Shown here: positions 41,900-50,224 of the stretch, piece after piece | Position numbering within the stretch: the first letter of the stretch is position 1 | Layout of the letters: each line of letters starts with the position of its first letter | Assembly (NCBI RefSeq): GCF_009728995.1 | Contig: NZ_VTZW01000010.1 | Location: 1 to 64,000, forward strand | Direction: 5' to 3' | Length of the DNA: 64,000 nt | From: Streptomonospora sp. PA3 | GTDB taxonomy: Bacteria > Actinomycetota > Actinomycetes > Streptosporangiales > Streptosporangiaceae | Translations under genes and position numbers: made by a program | The notes under the pieces: model-generated | The model's database searches: none | What the model saw: the letters and a program-made list of their open reading frames with translations, nothing else | Told to the model about the DNA's origin: nothing

Positions 41900-42859
41900 T
41901 CAGTCCCCGCGGGCGGCGGCTTCGACCGCCTCGCGGAGTCGGCCGCCGCTGGCGTCGAGCAGGCGGCCGGCTTCCTCGGCTCCGACTCGGCCGAGGATGG
42001 TGAGGATGGCGGTCTTGACGTCGCCGGAGCCGGCGGTCAAGGCCCGCTCCACCTCGTCGTCGGGGGCGCCGGTGGCCATCTCCACGATCCGGTGGGCGCG
42101 TGCGCGCAGCTTGTCGTTCGTGCTGCGCAGGTCGACCATCAGGTTTCCGTAGGTCTTGCCCAGGCGGATCATGGTGGCGGTGGACAGCGTGTTCAACACG
42201 AGCTTCTGGGCGGTTCCGGCCTTGAGCCGGGTGGAGCCGGCGATCAGTTCGGGCCCGGTCTCGACCTCGATGGCGTGGTCGGCGGCCGCGCCCAGCGGCG
42301 ATCCGGGGTTGGACGACACTCCGACGGTGAGGGCGCCGCGTTCGGCGGCGTGGCGGACCGCGGCGACGGAGTAGGGAGTGCGGCCCGAAGCGGAGACGCC
42401 CACCACCGCGTCCTCGGGGACGAGCCCCAACTCCTCCAGGTCGGCCGCAGCGGCGCGGGTGTCGTCCTCGGCGCTCTCCACGGCGTCGCGGATCGCCGCC
42501 GGCCCGCCGGCGATCAGCCCGACGACCTGGCCGGGGGCGGTGTTGAAGGTGGGGCGGCACTCCGATGCGTCGAGTACGCCCAGCCGGCCCGCCGTACCGG
42601 CTCCGGCGTAGATGAGGCGCCCGCCGCGCTCCATCCGTGCGGCGATGGCGTCCACGGCGGCGGCGATGGCCGCGGCCGCGGCGCCGACGGCGGGGGCCAC
42701 GGTGCGGTCCTCGGCGTTCATGGCGCGCACGATGGCCTCGGTGGGCATCCGGTCGATCCCGCTGAGGTCGCTGCGCCGGGCCTCGGTCGCCAGCCCGGCC
42801 AGGTCGGTCCGGAGGTCGTCGACGGGGTTGCCGGTTCCGCTGGTTTCCGTGGCGGCCAA
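41900..42859 (-). CDS. murQ: N-acetylmuramic acid 6-phosphate etherase
   Basis: 319 residues. MurQ cleaves the lactyl ether of MurNAc-6-phosphate, giving GlcNAc-6-P and D-lactate during cell-wall recycling. The SIS-domain core RLIYAGAGTAGRLGVLDASECRPTFN and GLIAGGPAAIRDAVESAEDD carry the catalytic Glu region. KAGTAQKLVLNTLSTATMIRLGKTYGNLMVDL is diagnostic. The start is set at TTG 42859 (MAATETSGTG). A promoter with TTGACA lies at 42904-42932 and would start transcription below the more upstream in-frame TTG at 42922. It forms an operon with the PTS gene. Confidence 0.95.
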   Translation of the reverse strand: MAATETSGTGNPVDDLRTDLAGLATEARRSDLSGIDRMPTEAIVRAMNAEDRTVAPAVGAAAAAIAAAVDAIAARMERGGRLIYAGAGTAGRLGVLDASECRPTFNTAPGQVVGLIAGGPAAIRDAVESAEDDTRAAAADLEELGLVPEDAVVGVSASGRTPYSVAAVRHAAERGALTVGVSSNPGSPLGAAADHAIEVETGPELIAGSTRLKAGTAQKLVLNTLSTATMIRLGKTYGNLMVDLRSTNDKLRARAHRIVEMATGAPDDEVERALTAGSGDVKTAILTILGRVGAEEAGRLLDASGGRLREAVEAAARGD

Positions 42860-42903
42860 GTGAAGCAGTCCCTTCCGACGCGTGCGCCCATCGAGCTGCT
42901 CGA

Positions 42904-42932
42904 AAATTCCCACCCTCGACAAAGAATGTCAA
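42904..42932 (-). promoter_or_regulatory. Sigma-70-type promoter of murQ-murP
   Basis: On the minus strand, TTGACA (42927-42932) and GAATTT (42904-42909) are spaced by 17 bp. A GAAAGTTTC palindrome just upstream (42937-42945) may be an operator. No regulator gene is adjacent. Confidence 0.55.
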
Positions 42933-43015
42933 GAAGGAAACTTTCGTCGGTTCCGCGCGGGCCCCTCCGACCGGCCGGGGCCTCCGCCGACGGCGATCGC
43001 GTCCCGGACACCACA

Positions 43016-43062
43016 GCGCCCCCGCGCCGCGGTACCGGATTCGGGCAGCGGCGCGGGGGCGC
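43016..43062. terminator. Hairpin terminator downstream of the DUF892 gene
   Basis: A perfect 15-bp stem (GCGCCCCCGCGCCGC with GCGGCGCGGGGGCGC) encloses a 17-nt loop, 20 nt past the stop of the minus-strand ferritin-like gene. It also insulates the murQ promoter. Confidence 0.8.
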
Positions 43063-43081
43063 GAACGGCGGACGGCCGGGG

Positions 43082-43576
43082 TCAGGCCGACTGCAGGACC
43101 TTCGTGTCGAGCTCGTGGGCGAAGTGCTCCAGCTTGCTCGCGGTCTCCTCCTCCTGCTTGAGGATCGTGGTGAGGCTGTTGGCGAGTTCGTTGTCGCCCA
43201 TGGCCATGGCCTTGTCGATCAGTCCGCGGTAGGTGGCGATCTCGAAGTGCTCGGTCTTCAGCGCGCCGCCCAGCGCGAACATCGTCAGGACCTGCGACGA
43301 GGGCTTCTGGGCGGTGAAGTCCTTGTACTCCGTGCGGATGGCGTCGACGACCCCGCACGGCACGTCCTGCGGCTCGGCGCCGAGGTGCCGGAAGCACCCC
43401 TCCAGGATCTCGGCCTGCTCCTGGGTCTCACGCTGGTGGGTGCGCATCATCTCGGCCAGCGTGTCGTTGTCGATGTCCCGGGCCACCTCCTTGAGCATCT
43501 CCACGATCGTCTTCTCGCCGTTGTACATGGCCGAGAGCTCGTAGAGGCACAGGTCCTTGGGTTCCTTCAAGCGCAC
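43082..43576 (-). CDS. Ferritin-like DUF892 (YciF-type) protein
   Basis: 164 residues, all alpha. Repeated E...EH/Y motifs of a four-helix ferritin-like bundle are seen in YELSAMYNGEKTIVEMLKEVA, THQRETQEQAEILEGCFRHL, LKTEHFEIATYRGLIDKA and LKQEEETASKLEHFA. Members are stress-induced and thought to handle iron or peroxide. The start is given by MRLKEPKDL. It is monocistronic with a strong terminator, divergent from the SRPBCC gene. Confidence 0.9.
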   Translation of the reverse strand: MRLKEPKDLCLYELSAMYNGEKTIVEMLKEVARDIDNDTLAEMMRTHQRETQEQAEILEGCFRHLGAEPQDVPCGVVDAIRTEYKDFTAQKPSSQVLTMFALGGALKTEHFEIATYRGLIDKAMAMGDNELANSLTTILKQEEETASKLEHFAHELDTKVLQSA

Positions 43577-43695
43577 GATCGATCCCCCGAATCATCGGTG
43601 TGCTCTGACGAGTGGCACGCCTACCCGCGAAGGGGGGATCCGAACGCGGTGGCCAGGGCCGGGCCGGCCGGGCACCCTCGGACTAAGATGAAACC

Positions 43696-44190
43696 GTGAG
43701 TCGAACGGATGCCGCCTCCCGGGTGATCGCGGCCCCGCCCGAGCGGGTCTATGCCGCCCTCGTCGATCCCGACGCGCTCGCCGCCTGGCTGCCGCCCGAG
43801 TCGATGAGCGGCAGGTTCGAGCACTTCGACGCCCGTCCCGGCGGGTGGTACCGGATGGTCCTGACCTATGCGGACCCCGCCGCCGCACCGGGCAAGACCG
43901 ACGCGGGCTCCGACGTCGTCGAGGCCCGCTTCCTGGAACTTGTTCCCGGCGTCAGGGTCGTGCAGGCCGTCGACTTCGTCTCCGACGACCCGGCCTACGC
44001 GGGCACCATGACCATGACGTGGGAGGTCTCCCCCGCCGGCGCCGGAGCCCGGGTGGACATCCGCGCCGAGAACGTGCCCGCCGGCATCTCGGCCGAAGAC
44101 CACGCGGCCGGCCTCGCCTCCTCCCTGGCCAACCTCGCCGCCTACACGGAGGGCCCGCCCGGCCGGGCGGCTCAGGCGGGCAGCGTCTAG
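43696..44190 (+). CDS. SRPBCC/AHSA1-domain protein
   Basis: 164 residues in a START-like helix-grip fold: SRVIAAPPERVYAALVDPDALAAWLPPESMSGRFEHFDARPGGWYRMVLTY at the N-terminus, ending with AGLASSLANLAAYTE, the closing helix over the ligand cavity. The GTG at 43696 is preceded by TAAGAT 6 nt upstream and no ribosome binding site, so the message is likely leaderless. Ligand unknown; often co-regulated with ArsR-type repressors, none of which are present here. Confidence 0.88.
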   Translation: MSRTDAASRVIAAPPERVYAALVDPDALAAWLPPESMSGRFEHFDARPGGWYRMVLTYADPAAAPGKTDAGSDVVEARFLELVPGVRVVQAVDFVSDDPAYAGTMTMTWEVSPAGAGARVDIRAENVPAGISAEDHAAGLASSLANLAAYTEGPPGRAAQAGSV

Positions 44191-44237
44191 CGGCGATTCC
44201 GGGCATGCGCGGCCGGTGGCAGCCGGCGAGTGCAGCG

Positions 44238-44690
44238 CTAGCGAGGGTTGACGCCGAACATGTGCCGGTAGGACAACTCGCCGCCGAGCCAGCCGGAGTA
44301 GGCGAGGATCGCCGTGCTGAGGGCGGTGAGGATCAGTCCCGACGGCAGGACCGCGGCTTGCGGATCGGGCAGCCGCAGCAGGAAGGAGACCAGCAGCAGC
44401 ACCACCACGATGCCGTTGGCTGCGCCGTGGCGCAGGGCCGAGGGGTGCCGGCGGATCGTGCGGCTGGCGAGGAAATCGACGAACCCGGGCACGGCGGCGA
44501 TCAGGCCGCTGAACAGGCCAGCGCCCACCAGCCACGTGGCGGCCAGCGCCCAGGCCCGCGAGCCTTCGGCCAGGTACCCGATGTCCGCGGCCAGGGCGGC
44601 GATGACCATGCCGATCGGCAGCGGAACCAGCATCGGATGGATGGGGTGCCCCTTGATCGCCGCACGGCTGGGCGTCGGCTCGTGACTCAT
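44238..44690 (-). CDS. DUF2231 membrane protein
   Basis: 150 residues with four hydrophobic helices. GHPIHPMLVPLPIGMVIAALAADIGYL is the DUF2231 signature with conserved HP-HP residues that could bind a metal or haem. RRHPSALRHGAANGIVVVLLLVSFLLR follows. Function unknown; members occur near redox and copper genes. Start ATG 44690 with AGGAGT upstream. It converges with the SRPBCC gene. Confidence 0.88.
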   Translation of the reverse strand: MSHEPTPSRAAIKGHPIHPMLVPLPIGMVIAALAADIGYLAEGSRAWALAATWLVGAGLFSGLIAAVPGFVDFLASRTIRRHPSALRHGAANGIVVVLLLVSFLLRLPDPQAAVLPSGLILTALSTAILAYSGWLGGELSYRHMFGVNPR

Positions 44691-44936
44691 TGACCACTCC
44701 TTCCGCGCAACGGGCCGCTACCCGGGACGCCGAACGAGTTAACCGCCCGCACGGCGGATGCGTGCTCGGGAGCGGCGCTGCGCCCTCAGCCGCGGCTCCC
44801 GGCCGAGCCGGCCTCGGGTCGAGGGTGCTCCGGCGGCAGGCGGCGTTGGGGCGCATCGTTTGCCCGGAAACGGCGGGGGTAGCGACGGCCCCGTGGATGC
44901 CGTCTGAGACGCCGCCGTCGGAGGGATCTGGGGATC

Positions 44937-45905
44937 GTGCGAGTCAAGGATCGCGTCGTCGTCATCACCGGAGCCTCAAGCGGTATCGGCCGGGCCACCG
45001 CCCTCGCCCTCGCCGGCAAGGGGGCGTCGGTGGTCCTGGCCGCCCGGCGCGAGGAAGCACTGGAAGAGGTCGCCCGGCAGTGCCGCAGCCGCGGCGGGCA
45101 GGCCCTCGCCGTCCCCACGGACGTCACCGACCCCGAGGCCGTCGAGGCGCTCGCGCGGCGCGCGGCCGACCGGTTCGACGGTATCGACGTGTGGGTCAAC
45201 GCTGCGGCGGTGACCATGTTCGGACGCTTCTCGGAGGTACCGCTGAAGGATTTCCGCCGGGTGGTGGACACCAATCTGATGGGCTACGTCCACGGTGCCC
45301 GAGCCGCCCTCCCCTATCTGCGCGACCGGCGCAAGGGCGTCCTGGTCAACGTCTCCTCGCTGCTGGGTGTGATCGCCCAGCCCTACACCCACGCCTACTG
45401 CGCCACGAAGTCCGGCATCCGGGGCCTCAGCTCCAGCCTCCGCCAGGAACTGCGGCTTGAGGGTGCCTCCAACGTCCACGTGTGCAGCGTGCTGCCGCCC
45501 ACGATCGACACCCCGATCTTCGAGCAGGCCGCGAACTACACGGGGCGCAGGGTGCATGCGATGCCGCCGATCTACACGCCGGAGCACGTGGCCCACATCA
45601 TCGTCGGCCTGGTGCGCGTGCCGCGCCGCGAAGCGGCCGTGGGCCCCGGCCGCGGGCTGATCGCCCTGCACAAGGCCGCCCCGGGGCTGAGCGAACGGCT
45701 CATGCAGACGCTGACCGACCGCCTCCACCTGTCGCACGGGGAGTCCGCGGCCGCCGGCTCCGGCAACCTGTACCGGTCGACCCCCGGCACCGGGAGCGTC
45801 CACGGGGGCTGGCACGGCCGGCGCCGCACGGCCGCGCGCCGCCTCGCCGCCGCTGCGGTGGTTGGCGGGATCGCCGCTGCGGGCGTCCGCCGGATCCGGC
45901 GCTGA
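44937..45905 (+). CDS. SDR-family NAD(P)-dependent oxidoreductase
   Basis: 322 residues. The classical short-chain dehydrogenase core is complete: VVITGASSGIGRATALALAGKGASVVLAARRE (Rossmann with TGxxxGIG and a basic NADP-type R), NAAA, SS in LVNVSSLLGV, and the catalytic YCATKSG (Y-x-x-x-K). A 70-residue C-terminal extension ends in an Ala-rich hydrophobic stretch (AARRLAAAAVVGGIAAAGVRRIRR), probably a membrane anchor. The start is GTG 44937. Substrate unknown. Confidence 0.93.
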   Translation: MRVKDRVVVITGASSGIGRATALALAGKGASVVLAARREEALEEVARQCRSRGGQALAVPTDVTDPEAVEALARRAADRFDGIDVWVNAAAVTMFGRFSEVPLKDFRRVVDTNLMGYVHGARAALPYLRDRRKGVLVNVSSLLGVIAQPYTHAYCATKSGIRGLSSSLRQELRLEGASNVHVCSVLPPTIDTPIFEQAANYTGRRVHAMPPIYTPEHVAHIIVGLVRVPRREAAVGPGRGLIALHKAAPGLSERLMQTLTDRLHLSHGESAAAGSGNLYRSTPGTGSVHGGWHGRRRTAARRLAAAAVVGGIAAAGVRRIRR

Positions 45906-45980
45906 GCGCGACCCCCGCGCGCCGTGCTGCCGGGACACTCCGTCCCGCAGACCCGGTGAGCGGTTCGGCCGCCTGCGCTT

Positions 45981-46931
45981 TCACCCGCGGGGGCCGGGCG
46001 CCTCCTCGGTGCTGCGGGCCGGGGCTTCCCGCGGCGAGGCCTCGGGGGAGCCGACGCCACCGCCGCGGCGCTCGGTGAGGTGGGCGCGCACCGACCAGGC
46101 CACAGCCGCGATCCAGCTCGCCCAGACCACGGCGTAGACGGCGGCCTGCACCGCTCCGGAAGCGGAGACGATCTCCGCGTCCATCAGCGTCCGGGTGTTG
46201 GTCAGCACGATGACAGCGCCGACGACCGACCCGAGGATCCGCGCCGGAACGTGCCGCACGACCCATGCCGCCAGCGGAGCCGCGATCACCCCGCTGACGA
46301 GCAGCGCGGCGGCCCATGCCACGTTGATCCCGGCCGAGCCGAGGCCGACGAGGAAGCCGAGGCTGGCCGCCAGTGTCACGATGAACTCGCTGGTGTCGAT
46401 GGACCCCACGACCTTGCGGGGCTCGATGCGCCCGCTGGCCAGCAGCGCCGGCGTCCCCACCGGCCCCCATCCGCCCCCGCCGGTGGCGTCGACGAACCCG
46501 CCGAGCAGGCCCACGGGCACGAGGAAGCGCCGGTGCAGCGGTTTGCCCAGCCGGTGCCGGGGCGTCCCCCAGGCGGTGAAGCGGACGAGGATGTAGACGC
46601 CCAGCGCGAGCAGCAGCAGCGCCATGACCGGTTTCGCCGCCTCGGTGGACAACCGGCTGAGGAAGGTCGCTCCCGCGAAGGCGCCGACGGCCCCCGGCAG
46701 CGCGATGCGCCGCACGACGGTCCAGTCGACGTTGCCCAGGCGCCAGTGCGCGGCCCCGGAGGCCAGCGTGGTGCCGATCTCGGCCAGGTGGACGGTGGCC
46801 GAGGCGGCGGCCGGGTTGGTGCCGAACAGCAGGAGCAGGGTCGTCGAGGTGACGCCGTAGGCCATGCCGAGGCTGCCGTCGACGAACTGGGCGACGAGCC
46901 CGGCGATGCCGAGAAGGATGACGGTGCGCAA
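45981..46931 (-). CDS. TauE/SafE-family anion exporter
   Basis: 316 residues with about eight membrane helices in two repeats, as in TauE/SafE (DUF81): IAGLVAQFVDGSLGMAYGVTSTTLLLLFGTNPAAASATVHLAEIGTTLASG and GLLGGFVDATGGGGWGPVGTPALLASGRIEPRKVVGSIDTSEFIVTLAASLGFL. The paired G-x-x-D-G and G-G-x-x-G loops are family hallmarks. It likely moves sulfite, sulfoacetate or a related anion. TTG 46931 is chosen for its strong AGGAGG site 7 nt upstream; another in-frame TTG lies at 46973. Confidence 0.92.
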   Translation of the reverse strand: MRTVILLGIAGLVAQFVDGSLGMAYGVTSTTLLLLFGTNPAAASATVHLAEIGTTLASGAAHWRLGNVDWTVVRRIALPGAVGAFAGATFLSRLSTEAAKPVMALLLLALGVYILVRFTAWGTPRHRLGKPLHRRFLVPVGLLGGFVDATGGGGWGPVGTPALLASGRIEPRKVVGSIDTSEFIVTLAASLGFLVGLGSAGINVAWAAALLVSGVIAAPLAAWVVRHVPARILGSVVGAVIVLTNTRTLMDAEIVSASGAVQAAVYAVVWASWIAAVAWSVRAHLTERRGGGVGSPEASPREAPARSTEEAPGPRG

Positions 46932-47238
46932 GCGAGCCCTCCTGACCGGGGGAAAGCCGAGGGCGGACCGCAACGGCGGCGGCCTGCCACTCCACTTATC
47001 CTACTTTTTTAGTATGGAATAGGGCCGCACCCGCCCTCGCCCGTCCGCCGCGTTCGGCACCGCACGCGCGGCAGCGCGGCACACCGACCCGGCGACCGCG
47101 CCTGGCGGGCCGCCCTACCCGACCATGATGCGGATTTCTTCCCCACAAAACAAGTAGGTTTTTAGGTGTAATACGCCGATCCGGATCGGCGCTCCCGCGC
47201 GGCCCGTCCCTTCGCCGCTCCAGGGCCGCTCGGTCGAG
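46932..47238. other. Intergenic region between lacI-like and tauE-like genes
   Basis: 307 bp without a gene. The tauE promoter side has an AT patch with TACT-TTTTT-AGTA (47002-47014). Near 47140-47173 is a second AT-rich patch. A perfect 18-bp palindrome CGCCGATCCGGATCGGCG (47174-47191) lies 47 bp past the lacI stop and may terminate that gene. Confidence 0.5.
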
Positions 47239-48240
47239 TCAGGCCGAGTCGCGCACGACGAGCTCGGTGGGCAGGACCACGCGGTCGCTCTCGCGTTCGG
47301 CGGGCGGCGTGAGCACCATCCTGACCATGGCCGTCGCCTGCTCGACGACCGGATGGCGCACCGTGGTCAGCGGCGGATCGGCGAAGCTCGCGGCCTCGAT
47401 GTCGTCGAACCCCGCCACGGCGACGTCGTCGGGCACCCGGCGCCCGGCCTTGCGCAGCGCCTGCAGGGCGCCGATGGCCATCAGGTCGTTCGCGGCGAAC
47501 ACCGCGTCGAGTGCGGGATCGTCCTCCAGGAGCTGGCGCATCGCCGCGGCTCCCGAGGCCCGCGTGAAGTCCCCGACCGCCACGATCGAGCGGCGGTCGG
47601 AGGCCCGCAGTGCGTCGCGGTACCCGATGAGCCGGTCCTGTCCCGCGGTCATGTCCTGGGGCCCGGCGATGGCGGCGATGCGCCGGCGGCCCGCGGCGAG
47701 CAGGTGCCGCACGGCCTGCTCGGCCCCTCCCACGTTGTCGTTGTCGACGTGGGGCAGGGGCACCGCGGCGGCGGGCCGCCCGTAGGACACCGCCGGAACC
47801 GACATGCGGGACAGGGCGATCGGCAGCGGGTCGGCACCGTGCATGGACAGGAGCATGACCCCGTCCACGTGCCCGCCGGAGACGTAGCTCTCCACCCGCT
47901 CCTGGGCCTGCTGCGAGCCGGCCAGCATCAGCACCGCCTGCTTGCCGGCGGCCTCAAGCTCGCTGCTCACCGTGCGGACGACCAGGGAGAACAGGGGATC
48001 GTCGGAGAACACGCGCGTGGGGGGCTCGGAGACGACCAGGGCGATGGAATCGGTCTGCCGCGTGACCAGGCTGCGCGCCGCCGAATTGGGCACGTATCCC
48101 AGCTCGTCGATGGCGCGCAGCACGGCGTCGCGGATCTGCGCGTCGACGGTGGTCTGGCCGTTGACGACGCGGGAGACCGTCGCGCGCGACACCCCCGCGC
48201 GAGCCGCCACAGCCTCCAGAGTGGGGCGCCTGGTATCCAC
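47239..48240 (-). CDS. LacI-family transcriptional repressor
   Basis: 333 residues. The LacI helix-turn-helix and hinge are textbook (RPTLEAVAARAGVSRATVSRVVNGQTTVDAQIRDAVLRAIDELGYVPNSAARSL). The sugar-binding domain follows to the C-terminus (GFDDIEAASFADPPLTTVRHP). GTG 48240 has GGGAGGA 4 nt upstream, better than the upstream in-frame GTG at 48258. Palindromes of the GAGAGCGCTCTC type occur at its own promoter and before the divergent glucanase gene, so it probably represses both until a glucan-derived oligosaccharide binds. Confidence 0.95.
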   Translation of the reverse strand: MDTRRPTLEAVAARAGVSRATVSRVVNGQTTVDAQIRDAVLRAIDELGYVPNSAARSLVTRQTDSIALVVSEPPTRVFSDDPLFSLVVRTVSSELEAAGKQAVLMLAGSQQAQERVESYVSGGHVDGVMLLSMHGADPLPIALSRMSVPAVSYGRPAAAVPLPHVDNDNVGGAEQAVRHLLAAGRRRIAAIAGPQDMTAGQDRLIGYRDALRASDRRSIVAVGDFTRASGAAAMRQLLEDDPALDAVFAANDLMAIGALQALRKAGRRVPDDVAVAGFDDIEAASFADPPLTTVRHPVVEQATAMVRMVLTPPAERESDRVVLPTELVVRDSA

Positions 48241-48706
48241 TTGTCCTCCCTGCCGCACAGCCCTTCGACCGCGGAAGAGAGCGCTCTCAGGCGCATCCGC
48301 GGTGCCGATCGGCTACGGTAGCGCAGCCCGACAGGCGGCGTCCCCCGGCCAGAGGGGGGAAGCGACGGCCGCAACCGGTCGCGTCGCGCTCGGGCGCGCC
48401 CCCTTCGCCGGCGGCGCTTTCGCCTCATCATCCCAGCAGGGGGCGTCGGTGCGGAAGGAACAGGCGGCGCCGGCGCGCGCACACCGCGCTGCCGCGTCCC
48501 CCTCCGGAACCCGCCGGCCGGCGGGTTCCGGAGGGGGATCCGGACGCCTTCCCCGCCTTGCCCGTCGGCGGCGGTTGTGTCATGTTCGTTGAGTGAGAGA
48601 GCGCTCTCTCACCGCAGGGGTCGCGCCCGGTTCCGCCGGCGCAGCCGGGTCCGACGGCCTGCGACTCCCCGAGCACATCCCCCTGACGCACGGAAAAGAG
48701 GTCGGA
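48241..48706. other. Divergent intergenic region with operators and a 40-bp palindrome
   Basis: 466 bp between the LacI-type repressor and the GH16 gene. It contains GAGAGCGCTCTC (48277-48288), a perfect 40-bp palindrome (48498-48537) and the 20-bp operator at 48593-48612. No gene is supported. The central 48300-48490 is GC-rich with no visible signal. Confidence 0.6.
48593..48612. promoter_or_regulatory. LacI-family operator upstream of the glucanase gene
   Basis: GTGAGAGAGCGCTCTCTCAC is a perfect 20-bp palindrome with the central CG step typical of LacI operators. It lies 95 bp before the GH16 start. A 12-bp core copy sits at 48277-48288 near the repressor's own start. Confidence 0.85.
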
Positions 48707-50137
48707 ATGGAGACCCCCCGATCCCCCCGGTCCAGACGTCCGCGCAGAATCCTCGCCGCGCTCGCCGCACTCCTGCTGCCCATCGGCGCGTCGGGTGCGG
48801 CGGCGGGCCCCGCTCACGCCGACGTCCCGCCCGATCCGCAGGGCTGGAACCTGGTGTGGAGCGACGACTTCGAGGGCCAGGCCGGGAGCCTGCCCGACTC
48901 CGACGACTGGATCGTCGACACCGGCACCTCCTACCCCGGAGGACCGGCGAACTGGGGCACCGGAGAGGTGCAGACCTACACCGACAACCCCGAGAACCTC
49001 GGCCTCGACGGGCAGGGCAACCTCCGCATCACCCCCCGGCGCGACGCGTCGGGGCAGTGGACCTCCGCCCGGATCGAGACCCGGCGGGCCGACTTCAAGC
49101 CCGCTGACGGGAACACTCTGCGCATCGAGGGCCGGATCCACCTGCCCGAGATCACCGGCGAGGCCGCGCTCGGCTACTGGCCCGCGTTCTGGGCCCTGGG
49201 CTCGCCCTACCGCGGCGACTACTGGAACTGGCCCGCCGTCGGCGAGTTCGACATCATGGAGAACGTCAACGGGCTGAACCGGGCCTGGGGCGTGCTGCAC
49301 TGCGGGGTCACCCCCGGCGGACCGTGCAACGAGACCCAGGGCCTGGGCGCCAGCCGGGCCTGCCCCGACTCGAGCTGCCAGTCCGGCTACCACACCTACC
49401 GCTTCGAGTGGGACCGCAGCGGCTCCACCAGCGAGCTGCGCTGGTACGTCGACGGCCAGCAGTACCACAGCGTCACCGAGGAACAGATCGGCGCCTCGGC
49501 GTGGAACGACATGACCAGCCACGCCGGCTACTTCATCCTGCTCAACGTGGCCATGGGCGGCGCCTTCCCCGACGGGGTGCAGGGCAGCGCCACCCCCACC
49601 GCCGCCACCCAGCCGGGCGCCTCCATGCTCGTCGACTACGTCGCCGTGTGGGAAAGCGCCTCGGGCGGCGGTGATGACGGCGGTGGCGACGACGGCGGTG
49701 GCGACGACGGCGGCGGTGGGGGCGTGGACGCCCGCTCCACCATCCAGGGCGAGGACTACCAGGCGCAGTCGGGGACGGCTCTGGAGACGACCTCCGATAC
49801 CGGAGGCGGGCAGAACGTCGCCCGGATCGCAAACGGCGACTGGCTCCGCTTCGACGGCGTCGACTTCGGCTCCACCGCCGCGCACCAGTTCAAGGCCCGC
49901 GTGGCCTCCGGCGCGGCCGCGGGTGTGAGCGGCCTGGTCGAGGTCCGGCTGGACAGCCCCACGGCCGCACCGGTCGCGAGCTTCGCCGTGGCCAACACCG
50001 GCGGCTGGCAGAGCTGGCGCACCGTTCCGGCGAACATGAGCGCGGTGACCGGCACGCACACCGTCTACCTGACGTTCTCAAGCGGCCAGCCGGCCGACTT
50101 CGTCAACCTGAACTGGTTCACGTTCTCCACGTCCTGA
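48707..50137 (+). CDS. Secreted GH16 endo-beta-1,3-glucanase with C-terminal CBM6-like domain
   Basis: 476 residues. An N-terminal signal peptide (RRILAALAALLLPIGASGAAAGPAHAD) directs secretion. The GH16 catalytic domain is at about 40-318 (WNLVWSDDFEGQAGS at its start) with the active-site motif E180-F-D182-I-M-E185. A DDGGG-repeat linker (about 320-340) leads to a carbohydrate-binding module 6-type beta sandwich (IQGEDYQAQSG, NVARIANGDWLRFDGVDFG). This is laminarinase architecture. ATG 48707 follows an AAGAGG site. The perfect palindrome at 48593-48612 and the divergent LacI gene indicate substrate-induced expression. Confidence 0.95.
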   Translation: METPRSPRSRRPRRILAALAALLLPIGASGAAAGPAHADVPPDPQGWNLVWSDDFEGQAGSLPDSDDWIVDTGTSYPGGPANWGTGEVQTYTDNPENLGLDGQGNLRITPRRDASGQWTSARIETRRADFKPADGNTLRIEGRIHLPEITGEAALGYWPAFWALGSPYRGDYWNWPAVGEFDIMENVNGLNRAWGVLHCGVTPGGPCNETQGLGASRACPDSSCQSGYHTYRFEWDRSGSTSELRWYVDGQQYHSVTEEQIGASAWNDMTSHAGYFILLNVAMGGAFPDGVQGSATPTAATQPGASMLVDYVAVWESASGGGDDGGGDDGGGDDGGGGGVDARSTIQGEDYQAQSGTALETTSDTGGGQNVARIANGDWLRFDGVDFGSTAAHQFKARVASGAAAGVSGLVEVRLDSPTAAPVASFAVANTGGWQSWRTVPANMSAVTGTHTVYLTFSSGQPADFVNLNWFTFSTS

Positions 50138-50144
50138 CCCCGCT

Positions 50145-50183
50145 GGCCGGCGCGCCGCCCGCACCGAGGGCGGTGCGCCGGCC
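50145..50183 (+). terminator. Hairpin terminator after the glucanase gene
   Basis: GGCCGGCGC pairs with GCGCCGGCC, and an inner CCGCCC/GGGCGG pair extends the stem. It starts 8 nt past the stop codon and lies between convergent genes. Confidence 0.75.
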
Positions 50184-50224
50184 GTCCCCCCGGTCCGGGC
50201 CGGCCCCAGACCCCGCTCGCGCCG

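Noticed and set aside
39048-43397. A 1449-codon open frame on the minus strand
   Set aside because: It is antisense or out of frame to the MTHFS-like gene, murP, murQ and the DUF892 gene, which have clear family motifs; long shadow frames are expected at this GC content.
48498-48537. Integration (att) site
   Set aside because: No tRNA gene, integrase or second copy of the sequence is present in the window.
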